NCBI RefSeq assembly: GCF_016704835.1 | Contig: NZ_JADIZJ010000011.1 | Span: 1 to 40,001 of the forward strand | Length of the DNA: 40,001 nt | Reading direction: 5' to 3' | DNA from: Sphingopyxis sp. | Lineage (GTDB): Bacteria > Pseudomonadota > Alphaproteobacteria > Sphingomonadales > Sphingomonadaceae | In this document: positions 18,922 to 28,266 of the stretch, piece after piece | How the letters are laid out: every line of letters begins with the position of its first letter | Position numbering within the stretch: position 1 is the stretch's first letter | Program-made: the position numbers and the translations under genes | Notes under the pieces: generated by a model | The model's input: only the letters and a program-made list of their open reading frames with translations | Database searches by the model: none | What the model was told of the DNA's origin: nothing

Positions 18922-19615
18922 CTACGTGTAAAAGAATCTGATTTCGCCTCGTGCACCAGCTCCAGGCGCGCCAGTGGCCCCCGATCCAGCTCCACCACCA
19001 CCCGGAGCAGAACCAGAGCCGCCTGCGCCGGAGCCGCCTGCGCCACCCGCTCCGCCATTGGGGGAATTTCCCCTCCGCCGCCAAGATCAGGGTCTGCCTC
19101 GCCATTGTCGCCAGTCACACCAGAGGTATTTGTAGTTCCCCCGGAAGCTGTGCCGCCTGCGCCACCAACTTGCCCTGTAGCGGAAGCCCCGCCATTCGCG
19201 GCCATGCTGATCGCACCGCCACCCGTCAGCGTGCCACTAACGGTAGAATTTCCGCCCGCTGCGCCCACCGCATACGACATCGTATTGCCGCCCGCACAAG
19301 CAGCGGTTCGCGTCGAATACCCGCCGCCGCCCCCGCCGCCGCCCCCGCACCTGCGTCACCATCCACGCCACCTGCACCACCACCCCACATCGTGATAACG
19401 ACTTGCGTCATTCCCGATGGAACTGTCTCAGTGCCGGAACCAGAGGTGTACGTAACCAGCAGCTCACTGACGAAGACCAAGCGGCTCGTACCGCCGGAGT
19501 CCACTACAAATGCGCGCCGAACCATTCGCGTCGTGCCGCCGGAATCTACAACGGCCAACCGCCGCAGCAATCGGGCGGTTCCGCCAGAATCAACGACGTG
19601 AGTACGCGCTGGCAT
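18922..19615 (-). CDS. Gly-rich tail/virion protein, frame interrupted twice
   Basis: Read as one protein only if two -1 shifts (or one missing base at each site) are allowed. Frame A starts at ATG 19615 (TAATG overlap with the tail-fibre stop): three VVDSGGT(A/T/S)R repeats, then VTYTSGSGTETVPSGMTQVV and ITMWGGG. At the G5 run near 19345 the sense continues in a second frame (a poly-Gly stretch, YSTRTAACAGGNTMSYAV, then TGGGAISMAANGGASATG). At the C5 run near 19067 it moves to a third frame (NGGAGGAGGSGAGGSGSAPG, then ARGEIRFFYT, stop 18924-18922). MWGGG...Gly-rich...ARGEIRFFY is a typical phage tail-tip or receptor-binding layout. Either recoding, a broken gene or homopolymer sequencing errors. 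Confidence 0.55.
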
Positions 19616-20748
19616 TAGTAGTAAAAAAACACATCGCCAGCCGTACCCGATGGCGTTCCACCTGGATCGGACTGAATCGTGCAATTGAGCACGATCTGAC
19701 GCTTGGTGTGCGTCAGCGTGGACTTGCGAAAATAGCCATCGGCCCCAGCTTCGACAATGATATTGCCAATAGTCGGAGTCTCCGCGCTTGAACTCTGATT
19801 GTAGTAAGACGCGAACAGATACCCATTAACATTCCGCCGCGCTAGCGTACTTACGGTCGCAGTTTCCGCCCCGAGCGCGGCCTGATGCTGCGTGACGTTC
19901 GACTGTGCAACTCTCGCGTCCGCAAGAGTCCCAGTGAGCTGGCTTGCTGCAATTGACAGCGCCGCTTGATGCTGTGTTACAGCGGCCGCTGGTACTTGTG
20001 CATTGGCAATTGTCCCCGTGAGCTGCGTAAACGCGATCGCGAGCGATCCCTGATGCTGCGTCACGCCGCTTGCTTGGATGCGTGCGTCCGGAATCGTGCC
20101 TGCATTCAGGTTGCTGGCGCTCTGGTAGAACGCGCCGCTTTGCCCATCGAGCAGGTCGGCATCGAGTCCGCTACCCGCACCGTCTGCCGTGGTGATGAAC
20201 GAGACCAGGTTCGCAGGCGTCAGTTCCTCGACATCGCCTGCGCCCGCCGTCACGCGCCCGAGCACACGCGACGTGGCCGACACGTTCTGCATCTTCGCGT
20301 AACTCACGGCGTCATTGGCGATCGTGGTCGCATTGCTGCCCGCGCTCGCCGTGACATCGCCGGTGAGCGCCGAACGCTGGATGCCGCCCGTGCCCGTGAA
20401 CTCGATGCCGCCTGAGACCGTCAGCGCCTCTGGCGCTCCCGTTCCAGCCGTGTCGCGGCCTAGCAGCCTGTCGGTCGCGAGCGACCCGCTCGGCAGATAG
20501 CGCGCGTCCGCCGTCTGGCGGTTCAGCGCATCGGTCGCAGCCGTCGCGTCACCGAGTCCCGTCAGGCGCTGAGAGTTGAACGGAATACTAGCCGTCGGCA
20601 ATCCGGTGCCGTCGCGCAGTAAGCACGTCGAAAGCGCAGCCGCCATGTCCGCGTCCTGCTGATCGAGCTTCGCGATCTCGATCGGCGCGGCGGCGGATTC
20701 CGTGGTCCAGTTGTAGACGACGCTATAGGTGCCGGAACTGAATGGCAT
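19615..20748 (-). CDS. Tail fibre-like protein (377 aa)
   Basis: Probably recognises the host surface. The start (MPFSSGTYSVVYNWTTESAA, then PIEIAKLDQQDADMAAALST) is of the virion-attachment type found in short-tailed phages. The middle has fibre-like strands (SALTGDVTASAGSNATTIAN). Residues about 213-300 contain three repeats of the type A(S)GVTQHQGSL-IA-TQLTGTIANAQ, each centred on VTQHQ. The end is beta-rich (KRQIVLNCTIQSDPGG, AGDVFFYY). It directly follows the 638-aa virion gene, with GGAGG before its ATG, and its stop overlaps the Gly-rich gene. Confidence 0.75.
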   Translation of the reverse strand: MPFSSGTYSVVYNWTTESAAAPIEIAKLDQQDADMAAALSTCLLRDGTGLPTASIPFNSQRLTGLGDATAATDALNRQTADARYLPSGSLATDRLLGRDTAGTGAPEALTVSGGIEFTGTGGIQRSALTGDVTASAGSNATTIANDAVSYAKMQNVSATSRVLGRVTAGAGDVEELTPANLVSFITTADGAGSGLDADLLDGQSGAFYQSASNLNAGTIPDARIQASGVTQHQGSLAIAFTQLTGTIANAQVPAAAVTQHQAALSIAASQLTGTLADARVAQSNVTQHQAALGAETATVSTLARRNVNGYLFASYYNQSSSAETPTIGNIIVEAGADGYFRKSTLTHTKRQIVLNCTIQSDPGGTPSGTAGDVFFYY

Positions 20749-22665
20749 TTATTTTTCCTCCCTATCACCGTTGACCATTGATGTCGCTGCTACTGCCGCG
20801 CCGCCCGAGCGACGGCCATATTGCCCCAATGCGCTCGCAATCGCAGCTCGTCTGCTTCCGCCGCGAAGGTTGTTAAGCGCAAGCGATAATTCAAACGGGT
20901 CTTGCAATAGCTTCGACATCTCACCAATGACTTCAGGCGATGCTTGGCTGCGAACTGCACGCGCGAGCGCCTTTGCCGCGCTCATCTTCCAACTGATGAA
21001 TCCTGGTATCCGGTCAACCCCGTAGCCGGTTTGTTCATCGATCATGGTTGCCAATGGCACCGACGCTTTGTGCTTCGGGGTATACATTTCCTCGGCGCGC
21101 ACGCGATCTGCCTTGATATCCTTAATCCGGTTGCTATACCTTTCCAATTCCGCCTTGTACCCGGACCCGCCTGCGGCCTCTATCGCATCGTCAATGAATG
21201 ACTGCGAGGAACGCATTGCGCGGACAAACGCCGCGTCTTTTGTATCCCATCCCTGCTTCTCAAAAATCGTGCTCAACTTTGGCCCGAACGATTTACGCAC
21301 TTCATCTATCGCCCGCGCGTCGATGCTCCCATCTGGTTTTGTAATTCTGGCAATTTCCTTGGCGAATTCAGCATACGTTTTCGACGCAATTTCATTGGCG
21401 TAGTTTCGCGGGTCAGTCATTTTCTCGCCGACTGCACCCACTATTTCTCGCGGGCCAAGCGCAACTAACCCGGTATTCTCTAGCAACTCCTTTTCGAGAT
21501 TGGCGCCCGCCGCTTGAAGTTTTCGAGCGTCAGCGGCAAACATAGCTTCATCAGCGGCGCCAGCAGCGGACTCCGCGTTAGCGGCATGTTGCGTGTATCG
21601 AGCAGGCGGTCGAGGGGTCGCGCCTGCTCCGTGAGATGGAAACGATACCGCATCCTTCGCGAGTCCGAGCGCCCTTGCGATCGGGCCAGTTGGTGCATCT
21701 TTGTTCACCGCTCGACGCGCGGACTCCGCAGCAAACGCATCCATCTGTCCTGACAATTGCATGTTTTGGCCCGCTCGGCGCGAACTATCCGATGCTATGT
21801 GGGTCAGTTTTCGGAGCCGATCGCTGAAATTATTCGCCTTTTCCAAGATAGCTTCTCTCGCTGCCCCATGAGATTCGCCTAATTCCTTCGCGGCAGTTTC
21901 CCGCGCCGCCTCATTGGCGACTTCGCGCCTCGCAAACTCAATTGCCGGGCCGCCTGCACGCGCATCAGCGGAACGTGCGACAGACGCCTGCAACTGTTGC
22001 AGCGGAGCGCCTTCTGGCATATCGCCGACAACCTCCGCGGCCGTCGGCTTCACACCATTAACCGGGCTGCGGTAATTGCGCAGCCGGTCGGCGAGGGTTC
22101 GTCGTTGTTCATCGGTCCCGGAATATCGGCGTAATGCTCGACCTGCCCTTCGTTCGGCCGCTGACAGCAGCGGAGCAGAAGCAGCGAAAGCCTCCTGACC
22201 AAGTTGAACGCCTTTCGCACCGATCGAGACGCCTCCCGATCCTACCGCTTCATTGACGGCCCTTATGATTGGGTTCCGTGTTTGTGGCACGCCCATTTCG
22301 TTCAGCGATTGATCGGCTGCTTCTGACAATGTGCGAAGTGGCGCTACGCCAGGCGTCACTATTTGCTCAACAGCGTTGTAGAGGTTAACTCCCATATCAA
22401 CCGGCAGCGCCGCGAGCTTTGGTATCCCCATCACCAAATCACGCAGCGAGCTAACAACGTCAGAAGCCACGCTTGCGCTTGGAGCAGCATCACCCGCCGT
22501 CTCAGCAGCGCCCAATGCGAAGCGGCCTGGGACGCTGCCAAGTGCGCGCTCAGTGGTCGTCGCAGGCACCGGAGCGGGGGCAGGTTGAGACGATGCGGCT
22601 CCGGCTGCTTTCGCCTCCAACTCCGCCAAACGGCGCAGGGCTACAAGTTCCTCGCGCGGGGTCAT
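20749..22665 (-). CDS. Internal/ejected virion-like protein (638 aa)
   Basis: A large, mostly helical, Ala-rich protein starting MTPREELVALRRLAELEAKA, as internal or DNA-ejection proteins of short-tailed phages do. The N-terminal 100 residues are Ala/Pro/Ser-rich (QPAPAPVPATTTERALGSVP). The rest has long helices (IEFARREVANEAARETAAKE, AKTYAEFAK-type segments) and ends in Gly/Ser/Arg. Membrane-active stretches may exist (LAALPVDMGVNLYNAV). By position it should be ejected with the DNA or line the capsid. Codon use is more AT-tolerant than in its neighbours. Overlaps the upstream gene by 4 nt. Confidence 0.65.
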   Translation of the reverse strand: MTPREELVALRRLAELEAKAAGAASSQPAPAPVPATTTERALGSVPGRFALGAAETAGDAAPSASVASDVVSSLRDLVMGIPKLAALPVDMGVNLYNAVEQIVTPGVAPLRTLSEAADQSLNEMGVPQTRNPIIRAVNEAVGSGGVSIGAKGVQLGQEAFAASAPLLSAAERRAGRALRRYSGTDEQRRTLADRLRNYRSPVNGVKPTAAEVVGDMPEGAPLQQLQASVARSADARAGGPAIEFARREVANEAARETAAKELGESHGAAREAILEKANNFSDRLRKLTHIASDSSRRAGQNMQLSGQMDAFAAESARRAVNKDAPTGPIARALGLAKDAVSFPSHGAGATPRPPARYTQHAANAESAAGAADEAMFAADARKLQAAGANLEKELLENTGLVALGPREIVGAVGEKMTDPRNYANEIASKTYAEFAKEIARITKPDGSIDARAIDEVRKSFGPKLSTIFEKQGWDTKDAAFVRAMRSSQSFIDDAIEAAGGSGYKAELERYSNRIKDIKADRVRAEEMYTPKHKASVPLATMIDEQTGYGVDRIPGFISWKMSAAKALARAVRSQASPEVIGEMSKLLQDPFELSLALNNLRGGSRRAAIASALGQYGRRSGGAAVAATSMVNGDREEK

Positions 22666-23867
22666 TTGCCGAACCTGTTCCTCAGTTCCGCCAATTCGGC
22701 CTGCTCTTGAGGCGTTAACGTAGCATCGCCTGCGTTAGCGTCAGGCGGTGTAGTGTCCGCGCCTTCTCGCTCCATGATGATGTTGATACGGTCGGCAATG
22801 CCTTTGATCTGGTTGTCTCTAACCTTCCTCTCCTGAGTTCGCTCCGGGAGCGCGGCCATGAGAGATTGCAATTCAAGGTTCGATTGCGATCCAATGCCAG
22901 GGGCACGCAATGCGCTTTGAATCGTCGCGAGAAGTTGCGCTTTCGCGCCGTCAAAGTCCTGCGCCACGGAGCCTATCGCGGGAATGCGGCCCTCTATGAA
23001 TCCGCCGCCGCCGCCGAGCGTGTTGCTTGTCTCCTGAACACGAGAAAGTGCCCCCAATGCGGCTTGAAGTGAGGCCACTCGACTATTGCGTTTTTCCGCA
23101 GCGACCGCATCTTTCGAGGCCGCTGCTGAGTTCTGTCGCTCCGCCTGCGCGTCAACCCTCATGCCCGCAATATCGCGCTGCGTCTGCTGCTGGCCTGATG
23201 CGATCTCACGACGCAGCGCCGCACTTTCCGCCGCCGCCGCTGCGCGCTGCTCGCGATCCAACGCCAGGTCCTGCGACCGCATATTGCGTTCCAGAAGGCG
23301 CTGCTCGCGATCCAATCCTCGGTCCTGCAATCCGCCTTCAATCTGCAATCGCTTCAGGTCTCGATCCGCGATCACGGATTGGTCAGGCAACAGTCGCGCC
23401 AATTGCTGCTGCATGAGGAACTGCCGAATCTGCTGCGGGTCTTGTCCTGCGACGGCGCGCGAGAGCGCCTGACCGCGCGCGGACAGCTCAGGGCGGCCCG
23501 TGTCGATGTTCAGCATCTGCTGCGGCTCAGTGCCGGGAATCGGCTGCCCTTGCGCGTCGATCTTCTGCGGGCGCTGGTCCATCGTCAGGTCGTTGATGAC
23601 GCCTTCGTTCTGGACGCGAGTATTGGCATCGGCTGCGTTTCGAGTCTCGATTGCCTGCCTACCGGCGCGACGCGCTAGCAACGCTTCCGCGAGCTGTGTG
23701 AGCCCCTCGCCAATGCCGTACTGCGCTTGCACGCGACCGCCCGGCGCTGGCCCTCGCTGCCGTGCAGCCATCTCCTGCAACGCCTTCGCATAGGCTTCGC
23801 GGCGCGCGACATCGGCATAAGCGTCATCAGGCTGCGTGTCGCGAAATAGCTCGATCTTGCGTGCCAT
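22662..23867 (-). CDS. Coiled-coil, Gln/Arg-rich virion protein (401 aa)
   Basis: It starts MARKIELFRDTQPDDAYADV and has a very long charged helix in the centre (LQDRGLDREQRLLERNMRSQ, AAAAAESAALRREIASGQQQ). This is followed by a Gly-rich hinge (TSNTLGGGGGFIEGRIP) and a C-terminal helix (LTPQEQAELAELRNRFGK). The composition suits an elongated internal virion or ejection protein, and position between two other candidates supports this. Overlaps the following gene by 4 nt and the previous stop by 1 nt. Confidence 0.65.
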   Translation of the reverse strand: MARKIELFRDTQPDDAYADVARREAYAKALQEMAARQRGPAPGGRVQAQYGIGEGLTQLAEALLARRAGRQAIETRNAADANTRVQNEGVINDLTMDQRPQKIDAQGQPIPGTEPQQMLNIDTGRPELSARGQALSRAVAGQDPQQIRQFLMQQQLARLLPDQSVIADRDLKRLQIEGGLQDRGLDREQRLLERNMRSQDLALDREQRAAAAAESAALRREIASGQQQTQRDIAGMRVDAQAERQNSAAASKDAVAAEKRNSRVASLQAALGALSRVQETSNTLGGGGGFIEGRIPAIGSVAQDFDGAKAQLLATIQSALRAPGIGSQSNLELQSLMAALPERTQERKVRDNQIKGIADRINIIMEREGADTTPPDANAGDATLTPQEQAELAELRNRFGK

Positions 23868-25591
23868 CAGTACAACTCCCGCAAAGCCTTCGACATGACC
23901 TTGCTGTAGTCCACTGCCTTAAAGCCGTTCGACATCTTGAACACGGCTGACGGATTCGTCTTTTCGACTTCCTGCGCCATGACGCCGGTGTACGTCTTGC
24001 CGGGCTCGTCCTTGTATTCATAATCGTAAACGCCGGTGCCATCAGGAAGTGATCCGACCTGATCAACATTAGTCTTCAGTCTCTCGTCTGAGAATGCGAG
24101 CGCGGCGCCACCGAGTCCGAACAATCCACTCATCAGCGCGTTATTCTGCTGCTGGCGCGCATTCCAGATGTCCATCTGCTGCCCGTAGTTCTGATTGATG
24201 AGTCCGGCGATGTCCGTCGGGTTCGTCATCGAGTTCTGCGGGTTCTGGAACTGCGGCTGCGCGACCTGCGCCGACGAGCGCAGCGCGTTGTACTCGTTCA
24301 GCGGCTGATTGCGCAGCGAGAACAGCTCGTTGAGCCCCTGCCCGCGCGCTTGGTTCGCGAACTGCGCATTGAGCATGGCATCGCGGTTCGCTTGAGCCGC
24401 TGCGCTATTCGCAAATTCACCACCTGAGAGAGCCTCACCGAACCCTTGGCCGCGCGCCTGATTGGAGAACTGACCGGCAAGCAGCGCATCGCGGTTGGCG
24501 GCCTCCGCGCTCTGATTGGCGAACTGCCCGCCAGTCACCGCCTCGTCGAACCCTTGGCCGCGCGCCTGGTTCGCCGTTCCCGTGCGTGCGAGGGCTTCCG
24601 ACAAGGCTTGCTGGCGCGCGTTGTTCGTGAAACCCGCGCCGGTCGTGCGCTCGCCGAACAGTTGCCCACGGTTCCCCTGCGAGATGCCGGCCAGTCTCGA
24701 CAGTTCGTCGCCACCACCAATGATCGCGGCGTCTCGCGCGCGATCGTAGTCGAAACTGCGCGCGCGGTTGGACGTGTCCATCGCGTTGTTGAACGCCTCC
24801 GAGCCCTCGACGACGCCCATGTTGGCAAGGCGCGTGCGCTCGGCGCTCTCGCGCTGCTGCCATTGCGGGTCGAGGTAGGCGGCTTGACGGTTGTAGAGCG
24901 CGTCCTGCGTCTGACGACGCGCGCCCTCAAGATCGTTCGCGCCATACAACTGCGGCAGCCCTTGCGTGTCGATGCCACCGACGAGGCCCGGCCCCTGCAC
25001 GTTCAGATCGCTCTGTAGAGCAGGCAACCCGTTCGTGTTGAGGTTGCTCTGATAGCCCTGCTGCGCCACGTTGCTCTGCAACCCCGGTAATGCGCCCGTG
25101 TTGAGGCCAGACTGATAGCCCTGCTGCGCCACATCAGAGCGCAGAGCAGGCAAGCCAGAAGTGTCCATTGGCTGGCCGAACGTGTCGGTGACGCGACCGA
25201 GCATGCCCTGCGATGCCTGCCCGAATGCGAGGTCATTCGCGTTGTAGATATCAAGCAGCTCCTGCTGCTTCGGATCGAGGCTGATCGTCTGGTCGTAGAC
25301 GGTCGCGCCAGTGGTTGGGTCGGTGCGCCCGGCGAAGGTCTGCTGTCCCCACGGCGTATAGGTCGCGCCGTGCGTGATCGCGTTATTGAACGCGGCCGTG
25401 TCGCGGTTCATCTGCGTCTGCGCTGCGGCCGTCACGTTGGGATCAGGAGGCGGCGGCGGTTTGCCGCCTTTCTTCGCCAGAGCGATCGCGCCGTCATACC
25501 ACCGCCACTCTGACGCGCCCTCGTCGGTCACGTACCGGCCGATGTTCTCGTCCCATACTGAGACGGACTTCGTGTAGATTTTCACAGCCAT
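23867..25591 (-). CDS. Internal virion/tail protein with C-terminal S74-type chaperone domain (574 aa)
   Basis: The C-terminal ~70 residues form a peptidase-S74-like intramolecular chaperone: SDERLKTNVDQVGSL, VYDYEYKDEPGKTYTGVMAQ, EVEKTNPSAV. In tail spikes this domain folds the trimer and cuts itself off. Here it caps a helical protein with two repeat types: NVAQQGYQSNLNT(N)GLPALQSD (about 150-195) and (G)QFANQARGQGF-EA-SGG-FAN-AAEANRDA (about 350-440). A poly-Pro stretch lies at about 46-52. The start at 25591 has GAGG 7 bases upstream; an upstream TTG is less likely. It overlaps the GNAT gene by 10 nt. It is known in podoviruses as part of the ejection apparatus, which is inference here. 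Confidence 0.75.
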   Translation of the reverse strand: MAVKIYTKSVSVWDENIGRYVTDEGASEWRWYDGAIALAKKGGKPPPPPDPNVTAAAQTQMNRDTAAFNNAITHGATYTPWGQQTFAGRTDPTTGATVYDQTISLDPKQQELLDIYNANDLAFGQASQGMLGRVTDTFGQPMDTSGLPALRSDVAQQGYQSGLNTGALPGLQSNVAQQGYQSNLNTNGLPALQSDLNVQGPGLVGGIDTQGLPQLYGANDLEGARRQTQDALYNRQAAYLDPQWQQRESAERTRLANMGVVEGSEAFNNAMDTSNRARSFDYDRARDAAIIGGGDELSRLAGISQGNRGQLFGERTTGAGFTNNARQQALSEALARTGTANQARGQGFDEAVTGGQFANQSAEAANRDALLAGQFSNQARGQGFGEALSGGEFANSAAAQANRDAMLNAQFANQARGQGLNELFSLRNQPLNEYNALRSSAQVAQPQFQNPQNSMTNPTDIAGLINQNYGQQMDIWNARQQQNNALMSGLFGLGGAALAFSDERLKTNVDQVGSLPDGTGVYDYEYKDEPGKTYTGVMAQEVEKTNPSAVFKMSNGFKAVDYSKVMSKALRELY

Positions 25592-25992
25592 CTGCAATCC
25601 TCGCGAAGCATCCCGTAGACGATCACATCGTCGTCCGGCAGGGCATGTCGCATGTAGCCTTCACGCCGAAAGCCGATATGCTCGTCGAAGCGTTGCGCCG
25701 CGACGTTGGTCGCTGGCACAAAGCCTGAGACCCGGCGACAGCCGAGTTGGACGAAGGGATATCGGAATGCCGCCCGGAGGTAGCTTCGGGACAGCCAGTT
25801 TGCGCCGACACCTGCAACATGCATGGCGATGTCGGCGCCTGAGTAAAGGTTATACACCACGCCCGCGATCAGGTCACCATCCTGCTCGTAGCCGATCGCA
25901 ACGTACCACTCCCCCCATGACGGAACGTGCGGTATCAGAGCCTTCGCGAACTCGCCGACGCGCTCTTTTTGGTCAAGGACCAAACGACGCAT
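25582..25992 (-). CDS. GNAT-family N-acetyltransferase (136 aa)
   Basis: Probable acetyl-CoA-dependent transferase of the GCN5 fold. Seen: a beta strand (WYVAIGYEQDGDLIAGVVYN), VGANWLSRSYLRAAFRYPFV in the place of the AcCoA-binding loop and helix, and RVSGFVPATNVAAQRFDEHI, FRREGYMRHAL matching the NxxA..F.E.lGFr.EG signature at the C-terminal end of the fold. Substrate unknown; phage GNATs can modify host proteins or virion proteins. It sits between virion genes and overlaps the hub gene by 20 nt. Confidence 0.85.
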   Translation of the reverse strand: MRRLVLDQKERVGEFAKALIPHVPSWGEWYVAIGYEQDGDLIAGVVYNLYSGADIAMHVAGVGANWLSRSYLRAAFRYPFVQLGCRRVSGFVPATNVAAQRFDEHIGFRREGYMRHALPDDDVIVYGMLREDCRWL

Positions 25993-27544
25993 TTTCGTAT
26001 ACGAAGTCGCTTGCCGCCCACGTCATCTGCACATCATCAGTCCGCGCTCGCAGCCGAGGCGCGATCGCGGAGCCGAACCCCTGCACTGTCCGCCAGTCCC
26101 GCAGCACAACCGCCGCGCCGCTCCATGTGACATCCCATATGCCGCCCCACGGGTCGCCGCCGCCAGCGCCAGTTTGCAGGAATACGGTCGGCTCATTGTC
26201 GCCATAATCTACGTCCACACCGAGAGCCACGTCCGACACGCCATCGGTTGAGAAGATCGGTCGCATCAGGTGAACTTGCACGTTCCTGCCGCGGCCACCG
26301 AAATAGTTGAATGCTTGCTTGCTGCTCGCCGTGATCGCAATGCCCGCGTCAGAGTAAGCGCCAACTTGGTCCGCCTTCGCGAGCACGCCGTCGCCACCCC
26401 AATAGAGTTGGTCGCGAACAACCTCGAAGGAGAAGCCGTTCCAGCCGATATACCGGCACCATGCGCCAGTCTGCACGTTCATCACGTACTGGCGCGATTC
26501 GACGTTCTCATTCGTCGGCACATTGAGGATCAGTTTGAACCCGGTCGGATGCAGCGTGAGCCCCCACCCTTGCCGAGCGCCATGGATCGAAACATCGCCG
26601 TTCACCAGGTTCCTGATTTTGTCCGACACGGCAACGGTCTGATCGCGCGTGTTCTGACTGATCGCGCGGCGTAGCGGTAGGATGCCGTCCGCGCAGATGA
26701 GCAGCGCGTCGGCCCCCCACTTGCACCATGCCCTGTTGCCCTTGATGACAGGACGCCCGACCCTGAACTGCGCGACCCGCGACCACGATGCTGCCACGGC
26801 GGGGTCCGTGCCAGAGAACGCCACGATCTCGCCTTCGGTGGACACGAACGCGATGTAATCAGCGAGTGCATTCGTCGCGTCGGTGATCGTGATGATGCTG
26901 TTGAGCGTCCCGCCCAATGCGAACAGGCTCGCGAGGTTCAGTTCGACCGTCGCGCCGGTGATCGAGTTGACGGGCAAGTACCGCACACGGAGCGAGTTCT
27001 TCACGCCGAACCAGAGACGCTCTGCATAGACACCTACCGTGAAGAAGTCGGCAGGCGTCCCGCCCGTCATCGCCGACGCGATCCACGTCGTGCCGTCGTA
27101 TTGCAGCGGCACATCGGCGCCGTTGACGAGCGACAGAAACTGCCCGCCAACTGTGCCGAAGTTCACATAGTCATAGCGGCAGTTCGTGATGGCCTGAACC
27201 GCTGGCCCGCTCCCGCCGACGACAGCCGTACTGAGCGCGCCGCCCGACGTGGCTTCCATGATGGAGTTCGTAGCACCGTCCACGGCCGCGAACACCTTGG
27301 TCGCAGTCAGCCCGTTGTAGGCGATGATGGACTGACACACGCCGGAGAACGTCGCGAACGCGGTGTACCCCCGGCGCACCGCCACGTCGGTCGTCTGCGG
27401 GAACCAGTTGTCCATCTGCAACGCATCGGTGCCCTTCATGTTGGCAACCGAGTCTCGCGCATTGAGTCCGCCGATCGGCGATGGGAGCGACAAGGATTGC
27501 GATTTCGCGGCGCCGGGTCTACGCGAAAGGACGGCCTGACGCAT
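25973..27544 (-). CDS. Tail hub / DNA-stabilisation protein, P22 gp10-like (523 aa)
   Basis: A beta-rich protein resembling the P22 gp10-type packaged-DNA stabilisation (tail-hub) proteins, which plug the portal channel and hold the fibres. Typical start LPSPIGGLNARDSVANMKG and MDNWFPQTTDVAVRRGY, with evenly spaced aromatic strands through a propeller-like middle (VKNSLRVRYLPVNSITG, DYIAFVSTEGEIVAFSG). The end is VTWSGAAVVLRDWRTVQGFG. ATG 27544 follows GGGAG. Adjacent to the adaptor gene, as in P22-like clusters. The gp10 identity is by type and position, not by alignment. Confidence 0.75.
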   Translation of the reverse strand: MRQAVLSRRPGAAKSQSLSLPSPIGGLNARDSVANMKGTDALQMDNWFPQTTDVAVRRGYTAFATFSGVCQSIIAYNGLTATKVFAAVDGATNSIMEATSGGALSTAVVGGSGPAVQAITNCRYDYVNFGTVGGQFLSLVNGADVPLQYDGTTWIASAMTGGTPADFFTVGVYAERLWFGVKNSLRVRYLPVNSITGATVELNLASLFALGGTLNSIITITDATNALADYIAFVSTEGEIVAFSGTDPAVAASWSRVAQFRVGRPVIKGNRAWCKWGADALLICADGILPLRRAISQNTRDQTVAVSDKIRNLVNGDVSIHGARQGWGLTLHPTGFKLILNVPTNENVESRQYVMNVQTGAWCRYIGWNGFSFEVVRDQLYWGGDGVLAKADQVGAYSDAGIAITASSKQAFNYFGGRGRNVQVHLMRPIFSTDGVSDVALGVDVDYGDNEPTVFLQTGAGGGDPWGGIWDVTWSGAAVVLRDWRTVQGFGSAIAPRLRARTDDVQMTWAASDFVYENASFGP

Positions 27545-27549
27545 CTGCG

Positions 27550-28266
27550 TCAGCTCCCGATCAGACGCGGGATTGCCATCGGGATGTCATCGTTGAACAC
27601 GCCCCCGCCGCTAAGTGAAAGTGTCGGCTTTGTGCCGTCGCGGGCCATGGCATCCGCGACCATACGCTCGTAGGAGGCGAAGTCCTCGGCATACTCCATG
27701 CCTTTCGCCTTCCGCCACCGCCACACGACACCCATGAGGATGATTTCGTCATCGAGCAGGAGAAGGTCGGTGTCCGCGACCGCGTTGCGACGATAGGTCA
27801 CCCCGAGCGAGTCCGTCATGGTGCTGCGCGTGACGTACTCGAATGCGCAGGTCTGCCCCGCAGTCGGCGCGGGCAGGAACAGCAACTCGTTGCCGCGTAT
27901 GCGGTACTCGCTGTAGGGCGACGTGATCGACACCGCCTCGTATCCTTGCCACGTTCGCCCGCTACGAGGCCCGTAGACGGGTTCGCGCGAAGTGCGGTTC
28001 CATATCGTCTCGTTGACGATGTAGCGCAGTTCGCGTCCACCTGTCAGAAGGCTCGCCAATGTGCCTTGGGATTGCGTTGCAACGGTTGTGAAGGTCTGCT
28101 CGAACGTGAGCGCCTGCCATGGGTAGCGGCTGCCGAGCTCGCGACATTCGTTGTTCAGCAACTCGACGAGTTGCACCACCTGAACGTCGGTGGACGCGAG
28201 CGCGACGTTCGGCGTCGGAATGCCGACTGTCTTCGTCGCTCGCTGAATGACTTCCAGCGCGTTCAC
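27550..28266 (-). CDS. Head-tail adaptor, P22 gp4-like (238 aa)
   Basis: A helical protein of the P22 gp4/T7 gp11-like adaptor type, which binds beneath the portal ring and lets the hub attach. Segments typical of it are the start ALEVIQRATKTVGIPTPNV, VQLVELLNNECRELGSRYPW, then IRGNELLFLPAPTAGQTCAF and DTDLLLLDDEIILMGVVWRW, KGMEYAEDFASYERMVADA. It is encoded directly before the hub gene and overlaps the coiled-coil gene by 4 nt. Confidence 0.75.
   Translation of the reverse strand: MNALEVIQRATKTVGIPTPNVALASTDVQVVQLVELLNNECRELGSRYPWQALTFEQTFTTVATQSQGTLASLLTGGRELRYIVNETIWNRTSREPVYGPRSGRTWQGYEAVSITSPYSEYRIRGNELLFLPAPTAGQTCAFEYVTRSTMTDSLGVTYRRNAVADTDLLLLDDEIILMGVVWRWRKAKGMEYAEDFASYERMVADAMARDGTKPTLSLSGGGVFNDDIPMAIPRLIGS

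Noticed and set aside
18751..19105. Upstream extension of the 90-aa lysis-region ORF with eight tryptophans in a row
   Set aside because: The poly-Trp is the GGT microsatellite read in the wrong frame; the frame with ten glycines has the ribosome site and membrane span.
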